DNA from: Isoetes taiwanensis
Taxonomy: Eukaryota; Streptophyta; Lycopodiopsida; Isoetales; Isoetaceae
DNA: 64,000 bases
Reading direction: 5' to 3'
Assembly: GCA_021234155.1 (NCBI GenBank)
Contig: JAJEKV010000049.1
Span: 8,216,036-8,280,035 of the forward strand
Of the stretch, positions 22,455-35,048 are shown piece after piece. The translations under genes and the position numbers were made by a program. The number at the start of each line of letters is the position of its first letter. Within the stretch, counting starts at the first letter, position 1. A model generated the notes under the pieces. The model ran no database searches. It was not told where the DNA came from and worked only from the letters and a program-made list of their open reading frames with translations.

Positions 22455-22825
22455 GTTGGCTAGTGCTTGATATGCTTTGCAAATGCCTGTATATCTCTTC
22501 AAATAGCTATAAGGAAGCCATAATAGTAGGTCATAATATACAAACGCCAATCAGATATCCTGTAAGACATGCATGTAACAGAAATACTTTACTGCATTAT
22601 GAAGATGTCGAGATGGAAAGAATATAAAAAGAACATAAAGAACAGCTAGCATCATCTTAATGAATCACTGTTTAACAAATGATACAGAATATTTTCGAAT
22701 CTACAGCACTTGGTGCAAGATTATGGCCGGATTTAAATGCTGCAGCAATGGAAGCCAACATGGGCAAACAAAAGGCAGTGCTTGATATGCTTTGCAAATG
22801 CCTGTATATCTCTTCAAATACCTTA
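22455..22825 (+). repeat. Short direct duplication in otherwise unassigned DNA
   Basis: About 46 bp (GTGCTTGATATGCTTTGCAA onwards) at 22,465-22,506 recur at 22,778-22,820 in the same orientation. A stretch GGGTCTGTGCCAA is duplicated near 22,880-22,902. The surrounding frames, on both strands from 22,400 to 24,000, show no domain I recognise. Those at 22,940-23,253 (minus) are Lys/Arg-rich and could be an exon of an unidentified nuclear protein. Confidence 0.5.
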
Positions 22826-23640
22826 AACCCTGCTAATTCATCAATGTTTGAGGAACGATTTCTATTTCTATTGCTCCAGGGTCTGTGCCAAGGGTCTGTG
22901 CCAAGATTATCAGATTTATGGCGTCTACGTTTTCATTTTTTAGACCGCCGGACGGCAGTAAGAAATGGGAAGAAATGGGAAAGAGGGAGAAGAAATGCAA
23001 GAAGCCACCGTAGTTGCTGTTGGCTGCCCAACACATATCGTTATAAGCTCATCCTCGCTTTCCTTGAATGGTGGGTAAACAGATATCTCTGATTTTGTCC
23101 TTTTCCTTGGTCTTTTTCCTTTTTCTGGCCCGGAACTACGACGTTTGTTGGCCATTGGAAAATATGGACTAAAACACTTTGTCCAATTGCCTTTGTGCGG
23201 TTCACACCTACCCAATCGGCGGCGGCTCTTTCTTTCATGTTTTCAAGCAACATGAAACCGCTGAACTAAAAGGATCATAACGCGAACCTCAGAATGACAC
23301 ATCCGTTGCTAATTTAGAAGTAAAGCCTGATTCATACTCTGCTTGCCCAGCTGCATACTGATAAACAGATATTAGCATTCAAGGGACAAAAGAAGAAGCG
23401 ATATGAAGACCACTTCTGCCATGTGACAGAACAATACTATCTATTCCATGGCTTACCGAATTTATTCAAGCTTCACCCACAGTAGATCCTTGCCAGATCG
23501 AACTCCTTTGCAGGCTAATCTATCCACCAAACTTTGTGTTCCCTACCGCTGGCAAACCCCATAGCCATCGCCTCTTTTGAGAAAGGCCTTGCAAACGTGG
23601 AAAGGCCATAGGGCGGCGTCCCATAAGCCAGAGAGAACCC

Positions 23641-23859
23641 TCAGAAGCAGATCGGATCGTCTGTCAGCTTTAAATCAACAGTTTTGGCTGCCTTCGATCC
23701 GTTTGCTAGTAGCGTTGGTGAGCTAAGAAGAGAAGAAGAAGGAAGTCCGCCAAGAAGACGTCGCCATAGCCGCCAGAAAAAAGAAAAATTTCCCTCTCCA
23801 TTGGAAGCCATAGCGAGGACAGAACTGCCGGAAATAGTCCTGTAAATCCCTTTCTCCAC
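23641..23859 (-). CDS. Unrecognised short frame (possible 5' exon)
   Basis: A 72-codon minus-strand frame with an internal Met at residue 17, followed by Ser/Leu-rich sequence resembling a transit peptide in composition. It ends at a stop. I cannot link it to a family; it may be a remnant exon or chance. Confidence 0.15.
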   Translation of the reverse strand: MEKGIYRTISGSSVLAMASNGEGNFSFFWRLWRRLLGGLPSSSLLSSPTLLANGSKAAKTVDLKLTDDPICF

Positions 23860-24124
23860 AAACCCTAAAGTCGAACCCTAAAGTTGAATGCAAGGCAAAA
23901 CCATTGCAAAACCATAAATAAAATGTCATTCAGGTATGAGAATCCAGTGTGCACTCTAGATATACTGATTAGTATGCCTCGTGCAATACGCCCATGAAAT
24001 CATATAAAAACCATGCCAAAAAGCGTACAAAATCACAAAAAAAACCCCCTGTTATAATGCTACATATAGGAAGTTCTTTAAAAAAGGGCCCATGTCACAT
24101 GTCATTTTACCATTCCCCCTTTTC

Positions 24125-24435
24125 TTTTCATATAACCCTTGTAGTTGTAGTTGTTGAAAAAGGACATGACAATACAATTATTTTAAGTATAAAATTGTAG
24201 TTGCTGAAAAATGACATGGCACATAGTTGTAGAAAAGGACATGGCAATACAATTATTAAAGTGTAAAGTTGTAGTTATTGGAAACGAACATGGCATTAGA
24301 GTAATGTAAGTATATAAAGGAGCAAACACCAAAGTCTATTTAAAATATAAAATCCTTCCTCAAAAAGTGCACAAACTAAACAAAGTCTGGGCATCCAAAA
24401 AGTGCACAAATTAAACAAAGTCAGGGCATCCCATT
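24125..24435 (+). repeat. Two families of short tandem repeats
   Basis: About three diverged copies of a 55-70 bp unit with GTTGTAGTTGTTGAAAAAGG and GACATGxCAATACAATTAT (24,135-24,300). Then two near-identical 38-bp copies of CAAAAAGTGCACAAACTAAA plus CAAAGTCTGGGCATC (24,360-24,435). No gene is seen from 24,000 to 26,190. Confidence 0.75.
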
Positions 24436-26204
24436 AATCGATGAAAGCCTTTGTCTCCAAACATCACTTAAACGTAACACATTGAGTTTTCTAAAAAAAT
24501 GATGTTACCCCTGTAGGGACATGTAACTGTAACCTGCTGTAAAAGTATGCAAATCAAGTCCAATCATTTGTTTGCGACCTGCATAATTCCTTAGCTCTTG
24601 TGGTTTATTTTATTCAATTTCCATGCAAAGATATCTTTGCACTAATTCCTAGACATATTCACAGGAAGTTCTAAGCATTTTACAAATCTACCCAAAGCCT
24701 GCCAATATAACAAATGGAGAAACAATCAATTTCCAAGGATAAGCTTTTAAATTCTCATTGCCATTGTATAACCTAGATTTGCTGAGAAAGGGCTCATGGC
24801 TTTTAGAAAATGATGCAAGCTTGAGCACCTGATCTGTAAAGAATGACAGAAACCATGCATATATGGGCCTTCATATTCTTATGTTGCCCCTTCAAAATGC
24901 ACTTTTATGTTGTACAAATATCCATAGTTGGAGTAAAACCTGTATTCCTCAAAGATAGCAGGATTTATTTGGTCTTTTCAGCCATCATTACATGCCTTTA
25001 ATAACGTATCTTCATGTCTCTCAATAAGATGTTGCAACTTCTGGGCAAACAGCCCTTGTTTTTATATCAAGAAAAGGACAACATTTTATACCTGATTAAA
25101 GGAGACTATAGAAATTGACGACATAGATAGTGCCAACAAATGTCATTTTACATGCATATCAAGAAGTTTGAACCAAGCCATGGCACCAGAACATGTAACC
25201 GCACTGCACTGGGAAGCAAAACTCCAAAGGCAGGATCCTCCAGCATTTTATGCAATATGAGCAAATTCCTAAATAGAAGAAAACAGACATTTTTGAACAA
25301 ATGAGCAAGATCCCAATGCTAGAACCATGGGCATAATCTCCTGATCATACCTTTAAAGTTGAGTGTTATCAAATTTTCATTTACCGTCGGAGAAGCAGAC
25401 CCTTAATAATTTTTGTCTTAGCAGTCCTGGAAGGAGTAAATGGTGTATTAGAGCTAAGGACCAAAACAACAGAGAAATTACAAAATATGATATCCTTCCT
25501 TATATAGAGCTTAATTTACAGGTAAATACTTACATGAAATTTTCTACGAAAAGGCATGGAAATTCGATGCCCTTCGTGAGTAAACTTCAAGGTATTTTTG
25601 AAGATTTCAAAACGTTTCGAATCTTCAATAAACCTTCCATGTTTGCATGTTTCCATGTTTGATTGTTCTGCTGCGGTCTTGGAAACCTAACGGCTCAAAC
25701 TCCAAACGATAACTTATACTATATTCCAATCCGTAAAGAGCAGCATTAACCCTAGAAATAAAAAAGAGATGCCACACTTAGAAATGATTAGAACTGGGAT
25801 TGACAGGATATAAACATGGCCTTTTAATTCTACAAAATCAAGCCACAAAGAAACAAATACCTTTGATTTCGCCTTGTATGTCCAGGCAAAAGAATATCAT
25901 TATAAATGGTCCAGACAGTAGTGCCTCTAGCAATTCTGTTGTAGATTTGTCCGCTCTCAGACCATGAGCAAGAAATGAGCAAGAAATGGCCATCTGCATC
26001 ATAATCCACCATTTATTCTTTTCTAATGCAGATCCTTAATAAAAGCACGGGAAAATGTAGAACAAAGGGTTCTTCCAATAAGCAAAGGGTTATCAAGAAT
26101 TTTCCCCATCTTCGATACAGAGCAAAAGAACTGGTCGTCTTTCCCTTTTGTAATGCAAAATTACGAAGGCAAAATCCCTGGAAAAATGTAAAAGAAAAGG
26201 GGGC

Positions 26205-26345
26205 TTACAGTACGTCACTCTTGCATCACTGTTGCAGCATGCAGAAGATAGCAAGGAGCTTATGTAAATCCTTCTCCTTAAAATCCGAATTTGCTGTAGC
26301 ATGCCAGAAGATCATGTAGACCTTATATAAATCCTTCCCATTAAT
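26205..26345 (+). repeat. ~66-bp tandem duplication
   Basis: Two diverged copies with GCAGCATGCAGAAGAT and TATxTAAATCCTTC (26,228-26,296 and 26,297-26,347), just downstream of the PPR fragment on the minus strand. Confidence 0.6.
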
Positions 26346-26414
26346 AGCCGATTTGACTAAGAATTCTGGTTATAGAGCTTGGCCGTTTTTCCTGAAGGGA
26401 ATTGAAGCTAGAAG

Positions 26415-26745
26415 CGGAACAGAGCACATACCTGGAAAGCTTTCTTAATCTGCTTGTGGCTTGTGCCTGAGCAATTGTTAACTGCCCATGTTTGATATAA
26501 ACGGAAAGCATAATATTCCAGGAAAAACAATTTCGATTGGATATACTCTGAAACACTGCATATGCATCTTGCATATCTCCACATTTGCCATACATATGCA
26601 TAAGCAGGTTACCTAAAAACACATTTTCTTGAAGTCCAGATTTGACGATATGGCAATGGACGTTCTTAGCTTCTGATAACGACCTCGAATTGGCACACCG
26701 TCGAAAAAAAGCTGCTATGTTGGAAACATCGCTTTAAAGCATACT
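26415..26745 (-). pseudogene. Pentatricopeptide repeat (PPR) protein fragment
   Basis: PPR proteins bind organellar RNA for editing or processing. Read from high to low coordinates, the minus strand encodes CANSRSLSEAKNVHCHIVKSG then NVFLGNLLMHMYGKCGDM, DAYAVFQSISNRNCFSWNIML and YIKHGQL. These are the consensus first repeats of plant PLS-class proteins (VH..I..SG, N.L..MYGKCG...A..VF, SWN.M...Y...G). Coding similarity ends near 26,450. Upstream, a stop near 26,745 and a frame change separate it from an N-terminal frame (26,666-26,884). Only two or three of the usual 10-20 repeats remain and no DYW domain is seen. A 5' fragment of a PPR gene. Confidence 0.85.
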
Positions 26746-26999
26746 GGTCGTCCGAAATTGAGGGATTCGGAGAAGTTTTTAAGCTGTAGATAAATTTTGG
26801 AAAGGAAACTTTGGAAGAGCTGTCTAAGAAAAGCCCAAAGCCATGTTGAGGTGCTGGGGCTTGGGCGTAGGCTCCAGAGCTCACAGAGCTCCCTAAATCG
26901 CAAGCTTCCTTGGCTATATATAGCCGAGTGCTAGAGAACTCGTTGCTAGAATCCCGTTGCTAGTCCGAAGATGAAAAAAACCCTAAGCCCTAAATCGAT

Positions 27000-29171
27000 A
27001 TAGCGAGAAGAAGAAAAGAAATCCGTAGACATTTGGATCGTTAAGTTTTTAACTCAAAATCTTGGTCCATTACTTGCACTAAAACATTATAATATAAGAT
27101 TCTATTTGATGAGCTCAGTTGTCCCTTTAGTATTGATTACCCATTTTTTGGTTGCGGTGTTGATGAGCCAATTTCTCCACTCCACTTCTTTGCTCTGTCT
27201 ATTCTATTCCTCCAACTTGCCTCGCTGTGGCTTTATTGTGCTCCAGCATACGCTCTTCATTGCATCTCAATAGCTCTATTTGATATCGTTTCTCTTTTTT
27301 GGCGTGTCTGCATTGTTTTCTTCATTGAGTTCGTTTGGCTTATTGTTCCATTTAACTTTGTTGACATTATTACTTATTTAGTTGCATCAGTTCCTTCTTT
27401 GGTTTCTTTGTCTTCGTGCTCCTTTCCCATATGCTAATTTAGTTAGTTCGGTTTTATAGTATCTTTGTTTATGTAGTTTCTAGTACATTAGTCATTTGAA
27501 ATCTTTACTTGGTTGACAATGTCACATTTGTGGCTTTGTATCGTTACCCCATAAGTTCCTTTCTCTATCTCACACCGCATTGTTCCATTATGTCCTTCAG
27601 TTTTTCCATTTCCATCTCTCTCTCTCTGCATTGTTCAATTGTATTTTTTATTTTTATACATCCCATTATTCTAATTCTAGCTTTATTTACGCATTCTACT
27701 TCTTCATTGCTCGGTTGTCTCTATCTTCTGTTTGTCCTCTTTTGCTCCAGCTTTCTTGGTCTCCTCCTCCCAATTAACCTAGTTGCCTTGGTTGCTCTTT
27801 TATACTTGATGAGCCATCTCCTCTAGTAATCTGTCACTCCTTCTTTGCCCTTCTGCCTCGTTTGTCCCATTGCTCTATTATCTTGTTATCTCATTATCCC
27901 CCTTCTTATCTTTGTTATCTCATTTGTTCTATTGATGTCTTGTATTCTAGCCATCCTATTTGCCATTTCCTTCCTTTATTTATTTTGTCCCTTTTATTCC
28001 CGTGAGCCTATTTTGTTTGAAGTAGATTCCTCTTCTATCGGCCACTTGGTTGTGTCATAGGACCCATCCCAGAAATGCCACAGACATTCCTTGGATGGGG
28101 ACGCCTCATTTCACACCTCCTTTTTATTCTGCCTCTTCTACTATTTTTCATCCATCGGCATCTCTTCAACTAGATTTCTCCTCGTTCCCTATCCTACTAG
28201 TTTCCCTCTTCTTCCCCTCTTCATGGTTCTCTTACAATAGATCATGTTTATTTTCTCGTTTTCCATTATTCCATTCTATTGTTGAAGTTGCTCCAATTCC
28301 TTTTGGTCGGTTGGTCATCTTTAGTTTTTGTCTATTTTTCTATACTTCTGGAGTCGCTCTGCAGCCTTCGATATCCTCCATGTCTTCTTTCAATGGTCTT
28401 TACAATTATGGATGTTCTTATGTTTCATTTTTCTCAGTGTGGCACTGTAGCCTCTGAGGCATATTTATTATTTCATTCTTTCTTGGCGTGGTGTCGTAGC
28501 CTTTAAGATATTCTTCTTTTTCATTCGCTCCGAGCATGCCATTGTAGCCTCCGAGGCAGCACTAATTGGATGTTTTTTCCTGCGATGGTCATTCTGCGGA
28601 TAGTTGCCAGTTGGTCGGCTGTTGGTTCTTTCTCGGCGTGGCCCTGGAGCCTCCGAGCTTTATTAGATATCTGAGGAAGGCACCTAACTCCCTGGCGGGC
28701 CTCGCTCTTTTATTTTCATCCTTGACTTTGGAGGTTATTTTTGGAGGGCTCTTGGTTGTTGGGATGCATAGAGTCGCGCTTCATCCTTTTTTAGTGCTTC
28801 AACTTTTTATTTGGCGAGACGTATTTCAGTTGTCTTCACTTTGGTTCAGGCGCAATAGGCATTTCTCGAGAGCATTGGCGACCATTTTCTCATTCCCGAA
28901 AGGGAGAGGTTTTCTCATCTGATGAGAAGCTGTCATCAGTTTCTCACCTTTTGTTAGCCTACACGATGGATAGTTCATCTTTGATCTTGTATTCTCAACT
29001 TTATCATGCTCTGGATGATTGTCTAGTTTTAGTGCATTTTTTTGTTTCCAAGTTTTTTCAAATATTTCTACCTCTAGTAAGGGGCACCGATTTGTACTCA
29101 GTATTTTTAAAAAGCTCAATAAGAAGACCACTTCACTTGGGCCACTTGGTTGTGTCATAGAACCCATCCTA
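27000..29171. repeat. T-rich repeat block with repeated ends
   Basis: Pyrimidine-rich DNA with no convincing gene. The 37-bp word GGCCACTTGGTTGTGTCATA followed by GRACCCATCCYAG occurs at 28,040-28,072 and again at 29,140-29,168. The first occurrence is followed by its own partial reverse complement (CCCATCCCAGAAATG...CATTCCTTGGATGGGG, 28,063-28,098). This marks 28,070-29,171 as a unit with inverted ends, abutting another copy's end on its left. Its first ~110 bases match 6,386-6,490. A GTAGCCTCYGAGGC-like word recurs at 28,448, 28,545 and 28,650. Confidence 0.55.
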
Positions 29172-29660
29172 GGAATGTTATATTATGCATAAAAAGATCC
29201 GGGGCATTTAAACTGATATGGGCTAATTGTGGACATGCAAGTCTTATGAATTATAAAAACTCTTGATCTGAAAGATGGATACATTATATGTGGACAGAGT
29301 TGAACTAGATAATGAAGTACATAATGCTTGAATATAGATCTAAGGAGTTGTGGAAATACCTGGCAGAATAATAGCTAGTGTTACATGTCTTATGCAAATA
29401 CGTCCTTTTTTCAAGATTAAGAATGGAACTGATTTTAAATACACACCAGGGTGCTTGCTGGTTCATTTGCACCATACATATTAATGGTTGCAAATACATA
29501 AGTTAGTATTTGAATACGAGAGGACTCCAAGGTAAGGGAGTTCAGCTGGGGAGCTGTAACCTGGGTATTAATCACAAATATGGCCCAGCTTAAACCTATT
29601 AAATGAGAACAGGAAGGGCAAAGTAGATCTAAAGATGTAACATGTACATTTATGTCATCA
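29172..29660 (+). repeat. Terminal repeat copy 2, right half
   Basis: Matches ~145-505 of the window, beginning exactly where 6,385 broke off (TTATATTATGCATAAAAAG). About 130 bp not in copy 1 are inserted at ~29,345-29,478. Similarity ends at TCATCAAAC, where an LTR begins. Confidence 0.8.
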
Positions 29661-29663
29661 AAC

Positions 29664-30243
29664 TGTTAGTCCTGTACCACCAGGCACAGGACTTTTCTTG
29701 AGTTCCACGCAGCAGGCCAGAAACAAGGGAGTTGGTCAAGCGTCAGGTGTAAACCCACACTCCCACCAAAAGCCACGCAGAGGTCCATGCCCCCATAAAA
29801 AAAGAGAGCCAGAATGGATAAATGATGGCCTTCGGGGAGTGAGGCCCTAAGTTGGTGGGATTCCAGGCAACTAATGAAGACACACCCAGATTCTCTGAAA
29901 TCATGCGTTGATCCAGGAGTTGGTGGCCAAGATCTGCCATCTACCTATTTTGGGCCTGAGGCCATTGTACTATATATATCAGTAGAGATAGATCTCGAGT
30001 TTTTAGATGAGATTTTAGCCTTGTCTCGCTTCATTCCTCTCGTTTGACGAGAGTTCATTGTACTCTGATCTATATTCAAGAAAGTCTTATTTGCGCACAT
30101 TGTTTCTTAGTCTTTGCTATTTTTCTCTTTCCTTCAATCTCTTTGCAAATCCCGGGTTACACTTAGCTAGGATTTCCCTGCTTGATCCAAGGGTCCTCAT
30201 GGAGAGTTGTTTTGTAGGTGATCCCAAACCCAGACCCTAAACA
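29664..30243 (+). mobile_element. Candidate 5' LTR of the Tat-like gypsy element
   Basis: Starts TGTTAGTCC immediately after the PLE repeat sequence stops and could end at CCCTAAACA. It holds a TATA-like stretch (TATATATATC, near 29,970) and lies directly upstream of gag. No 3' LTR is found (the element is cut off at ~36.3 kb), so the boundaries are inferred from the insertion point and a TG...CA form only. Confidence 0.5.
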
Positions 30244-30286
30244 CTGACACTGCTGCCGGGTCTTAGTTCTTTTTTCTCCCTCGACG

Positions 30287-31960
30287 ATGTCTGCTCGTGC
30301 TTTCACCCCAGAGGAACTCCTCAGCCAAACTGCGGATCGATTGGAACGTCACCAGCGCAGAGAAGCTGCACGCGACATGTATAATCCTGACTATGACATT
30401 GAAAGAGGTCGTGTCTGCTCGTGTGCTCAGTCAGCACTGCCTATCCCTCGTGCTAGCTCCAAGCCAGGGTCTCCCCCTGCTTGCAAATACTGTTCCCAGC
30501 CACAGTCGCTGCATCATACTCCTATCGATCCCACTCCTCATTATTTTCAAATTCCAGACAACACTTACATTCATATCCCTTCTGGCCACACTCCTTTGCC
30601 TTCCCAGCCATCTTCTCCTCAGCAGGGTATGGGCTATCCGCATGTCTCTTTTGGCCCTCCTCATGTTTACGAATTCCATCAAATTAAATGAGGATGGCAC
30701 CCACGACATAGTGTCCGTTGACGCCCCTCTCTCAGGATCTTCTGGTTTTTCAGTCCCCATGCAACTATCTTGTTCCCAGCCTAGGGTTATGCCTCAAGGT
30801 TATGTTTCTACTTATAGTCTGCCACTTTATACACAAGTTCTAGTTCCGTCCCCTGTTCACAATCTCAAGCTCACATATCCAATTTTTGGGAATGCCAAGG
30901 GCAAGCCCCTTGATTAAAGTGCCCAAGCCCACATGGAAGAATTTGAAGCCTTGGCTATTCTGAATGGCCATTCTCAGCCCCAATTTAAGTTCCATATTTT
31001 CTCCACCACGCTGCGTGACGTTCCTCATCAGTAGCTCATGGCAAATAAAAGTCATTGGAAACAAAATTGGCAAGAGATGAAGACTGCCTTTCTCTCTCAT
31101 TATGGTACCACGGATGACGATCAACAGCTTCTTAAGCAGCTTAATGATCTCCAACAATAACCCACGGAGTCTGCTCGCAATTTTGCAGATTGTCTTCATA
31201 TTCGCGTCAGCAAGCTTAAAGAATATATCACGCAGAGTCTTGGTTTGGTTTCTGCAAGGTCTTCCTCCTGCTATCCGTCTCATGACTGAGTATTTGTGCC
31301 CGAAAACATTGGGTCAAGCCATTGAGTTAGTCAATCATTCCGTCAATGTGTTTCCTGAGGTGTTCCCCTCACGGAGCTTCCCTTCATGCCCCCTGTCATG
31401 GTTCTTCAAAATATCGTACAATCTCATCAGTCTGCTCATACTCAACGCAGTCAAATTTGGTGTCACATCTGCAAGTATCAAGGCCACCTTGCTAACGAAT
31501 GTAATTCTACCAATGGTCCTCCTCACTGCAAGCACTGCAACATGTGTAATCATACCACTGAATAATGTACCCGTGCGCATCCTACACCCTTCAGGCAAAA
31601 AATGGTCTTTTAAGTTCAAACCACGCCTCAACAATATCCACAGCAGCAGCAATATCAGCAACAACAATATCAACAGTTTCAGCAACCTTAGCAACCTAGG
31701 GATCAAAATTCATGCACTCCTTTCGATCCCTCCAAAGCCCAGTGCTATCATTGCCAAAAATAAGGTTTCACGACTACAGCGTGCCCTCAACTTCCTCAGG
31801 TCCAGATTCAGTTCCTAGGCACAAATCAAATTGTCTCAGTTTGTCTCACTGCTTGTCAACTGTGGGTCGCCAATGCTAAACAAGGCCCTCGACCAGTTTT
31901 GAAAAAACTACCTCAGCCGCCTCAATAACAGCGACCTCAACAAGTGCCGCTGGCTGCAGC
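30287..31960 (+). pseudogene. Ty3/gypsy gag (decayed)
   Basis: Gag forms the retroelement particle. A 134-codon frame starts at 30,287 (MSARAFTPEELLSQTADRL, then a Pro/Ser/His-rich stretch). After frame changes the capsid-like part is readable at ~30,850-31,330 (KFHIFSTTLRDVP; TAFLSHYGTTDDDQQLLKQL). A nucleocapsid zinc knuckle CHICKYQGHLANEC lies at ~31,470, a second Cys-rich motif follows, and then a Gln-rich stretch (31,625-31,700). Stops (for example 30,689, 30,917, 31,032, 31,158, 31,563) show it is dead. It lies in line with the protease/integrase remnant at 35.2-36.3 kb. Confidence 0.7.
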
Positions 31961-32351
31961 TCTTGATCAAACAGGCTCAAGAAGAAATATATCAAGCCCT
32001 CAATCCTCTGGTTCAACAATCAAATTGGGTTGGTCTGGTCTCACGCCAAACCTGGGGCTCACGCCCCTTGACGATCATTCCTCACGACACTCAACCTGCT
32101 TTCGCCATGGACACTATTCCTCATGAGGCACACAAGATGGTCCACTTTGACCCCGATCTTGACAAGCTTATGCCTCATGTAATGCCTAAAGTACGCCAGA
32201 GTATTCTCAAACTTATGCAAGCTGCTGAAGGTCGCACTCTTACACCACGCACGGCCAACAGCGTCAGGAAGCACCTTCGACGTCAAAACCCTCCTCACAC
32301 ACTCAGCAGTATCTGAACATTGTTGCTGAAGTTGAACTTCTTAAGGAAGTC

Positions 32352-32512
32352 TAATAAACATTGTTGCACCGTTGGATCCTGCTGATCTTTTTTCTCATTT
32401 CCTTTGGAACTCCAAGAGGAGCTTGCCAAAATTAATATTCCACTGATTCTTGCTACCATTCTCAAGCTGTGTTCTGCACTCAAGGAACATTTCCCACTAC
32501 CCACGGTTTTAT
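32352..32512 (+). repeat. Duplicated gypsy segment, left copy
   Basis: About 160 bp, starting AACATTGTTGCACCGTTGG and ending CACGGTTTT, recur at 35,049-35,212 with ~95% identity by eye. The two copies bracket the tRNA-derived array. Confidence 0.9.
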
Positions 32513-35048
32513 TCTTTTTGTTTAAGGTCCATAGTAAGGAAGTCAACAGACAGTCAAGTCTAATAGACACCTGCATATCCTATCCATATCAGGTTATGCC
32601 TACCCACCCCAGTCAGAATCAGAATAAGACTTAAGATCTAGGCAGTCACGATTAAATATAATTCCATAATCACGGTTTTATTCTTTTTGTTTAAGCTCCA
32701 TAGTAAGGAAGTCACCAGACAGTCAAGTCTAATAGACACCTTCATATCCTATCCATATCAGGTTATGCCGAATGGACTAGTGGACATGTATCAATAGAAA
32801 GTTCTGCTATGTCGTGGGTCATCATTAATATAACCCCTAGCAACTCCCACCAAGAAATGACATGTAAAGCAGGAGTTTGAACCCCTGACCAAAGTGCACA
32901 AATCTTAGGCATCGCTAGGTCTATACCAACTCGCCACACATCCGTTGAGCAAAATTTTTATGGTACATGTATACTTTGTAGGCAGAGATATCTCTTGCCT
33001 TAGGAAGTCACGATTATGTTTTTACTCTTTTTGTTTAAGGTCCATAGTAAGGGAAGTCATTAGACAGTCAAGTCTAATAGACACCTTCATATCCTATCCA
33101 TATCAGGTTGCGCCGAATGGACCATAGTGGACATGTATCAACAGAAAGTTCTGCTACGTCGGGGGTCATCAGTAATATAACCCCTAGCAACTCCCATCAA
33201 GAAATGACATCTAAAGCAGGGGTTTGAACCCCTGACCAACATGCACAAATTTTAGACATCGCTAGGTCTATACCAACTCGCCACACATCCGTTGAGCAAA
33301 ACTTTTGTGGTACATGTACACTTTGTAGGCAGAGATATCTCCTGCCTTAGGAAGTCACGAGTATTTTTTTATTCTTTTTGTTCAAGGTCCATAGTAAGGA
33401 GTCTAATAGACACCTTCATATCCTATCCATATCAGGTTGCGCCGAATGGACCATAGTGGACATGTATCAACAGAAAGTTCTGCTACGTCGGGGGGCATCA
33501 TTAATATAACCCCTAGCAACTCCCATCAAGAAATGACATCTAAAGCAGAGGTTTGAACCCCTGACCAAAGTGCACAAATCTTAGGCATCACTAGGTCTAT
33601 ACCAACTCACCACACATCCGTTGAGCAAAACTTTTGTGGTACATGTACACTTTGTAGGCAGAGATATCTCCTGCCTTAGGAAGTCACGAGTATTTTTTTA
33701 TTCTTTTTGTTTAAGGTCTATAGTAAGGAGGTCACCAAACAGTCAAGTTTAATAGACACCTTCATATCCTATCCATATCAAGTTGCGCCGAATGGACCAT
33801 AGTGGACATGTATCAACAGAAAGTTCTGCTACGTCGGGGGTCATCACTAATATAACCCCTAGCAACTCCCATCAAGAAATGACATCTAAAGCAGGGGTTT
33901 GAACCCCTGACTAAAGTGCACAAAGCTTAGGCATCGCTAGGTCTATACCAACTCGCCACACATCCGTTGAGCAAAACTTTTGTGGTACATGTACACTTTC
34001 TAGGCAGAGATATCTCCTGCCTTAGGAAGTCACGGGTATTTTTTTATTCTTTTTGTTTAAGGTCCATAGTAAGGAAGTCACCAGACAGTCAAGTCTAATA
34101 GACACCTTCATATCCTATCCATATCAGGTTGCGCCGAATGGACCATAGTGGACATGTATCAACAGAAAGTTCTGCTATGTCGGGGGTCTATCTATCTACT
34201 CCCATCAAGAAACGACATCTAAAGTAGGGGTTTGAACCCCTGACCAAAGTGCACAAATCTTAGTCACGAGTATTTTTTTATTCTTTTTGTTTAAGGTCCA
34301 TAGTAAGGAAGTCACCAGACAGTCAAGTCTAATAGACACCTTCATATCCTATCCACATCAGGTTGCGCCGAATGGACTATATATCAACAGAAAGTTCTGC
34401 TACGTCGGGGGTCATCATTAATATAACCCCTAGCAACTCCCATCAAGAAATGATATCTAAAGTAGGGGTTTGAACCCCTGACCAAAGTGCACAAATCTTA
34501 GGCATCGCTAGGTCTATACCACCAGCTCGCCACACATCCGTTGAGCAAAACGTTTGTGGTACATGTACAATTTGTAGGCAGAGATATCTCCTGCCTTAGG
34601 AAATCACGAGTATTTTTTTATTCTTTTTGTTTAATCTTTTTGTTTAAGGTCCATAGTAAGGAAGTCACCAGACAGTCAAGTCAATAGACACCTTCATATC
34701 CTATCCTGCGCCGAATGGACTATAGTGGACATGTATCAACAGAAAGTTCTGCTACGTTGGGGGTCATCATTAATATAACCCCTAGCAACTCCCCGCCGAA
34801 TGGACTATAGTGGACATATATCAACAGAAAGTTCTACATGACATCTAAAGCAGGGGTTTGAACCCCTGACCAGAGTGCACAAATCTTAGGCATCGCTAGG
34901 TCTATACCAACTCGCCACACATCCGTTGAGCAGAACTTTTGTAGTACATGTACACTTTGTAGGCAGAGATATCTCCTGCCTTAGGAAGTCACGAGTATTT
35001 TTTTATTCTTTTTGTTTAAGATCCATAGTAAGGAAGTCACCAGACAGT
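32513..35048 (-). repeat. Tandem array of tRNA-derived SINE-like units (period ~340 bp)
   Basis: Units begin (plus strand) with ATTCTTTTTGTTTAAGGTCC at ~32,511, 32,683, 33,022, 33,371, 33,700, 34,046, 34,279, 34,621 and 35,006. Most are 330-350 bp; some are shortened by deletion. On the minus strand each full unit holds GTGGCGAGTTGGTATAGACC (like a pol III A box) and, ~45 bases on, GGTTCAAACCCC (a perfect B box, GGTTCRANNCC). The plus-strand complements of the B box are at ~32,873, 33,220, 33,550, 33,894, 34,229, 34,468 and 34,855. Unit ends are A-rich on the minus strand. Head-to-tail units of high mutual similarity point to recent expansion. Confidence 0.8.

Noticed and set aside
6386-29171. 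A giant Helitron as explanation of the 22.8-kb block
   Set aside because: The ends do not read TC...CTRR, no terminal hairpin is seen before the right end, and the insertion is not between A and T.
32860-34900. A cluster of true tRNA genes
   Set aside because: B boxes are perfect, but A boxes are one base short and no acceptor stem or anticodon arm could be paired; SINE-like heads fit better.
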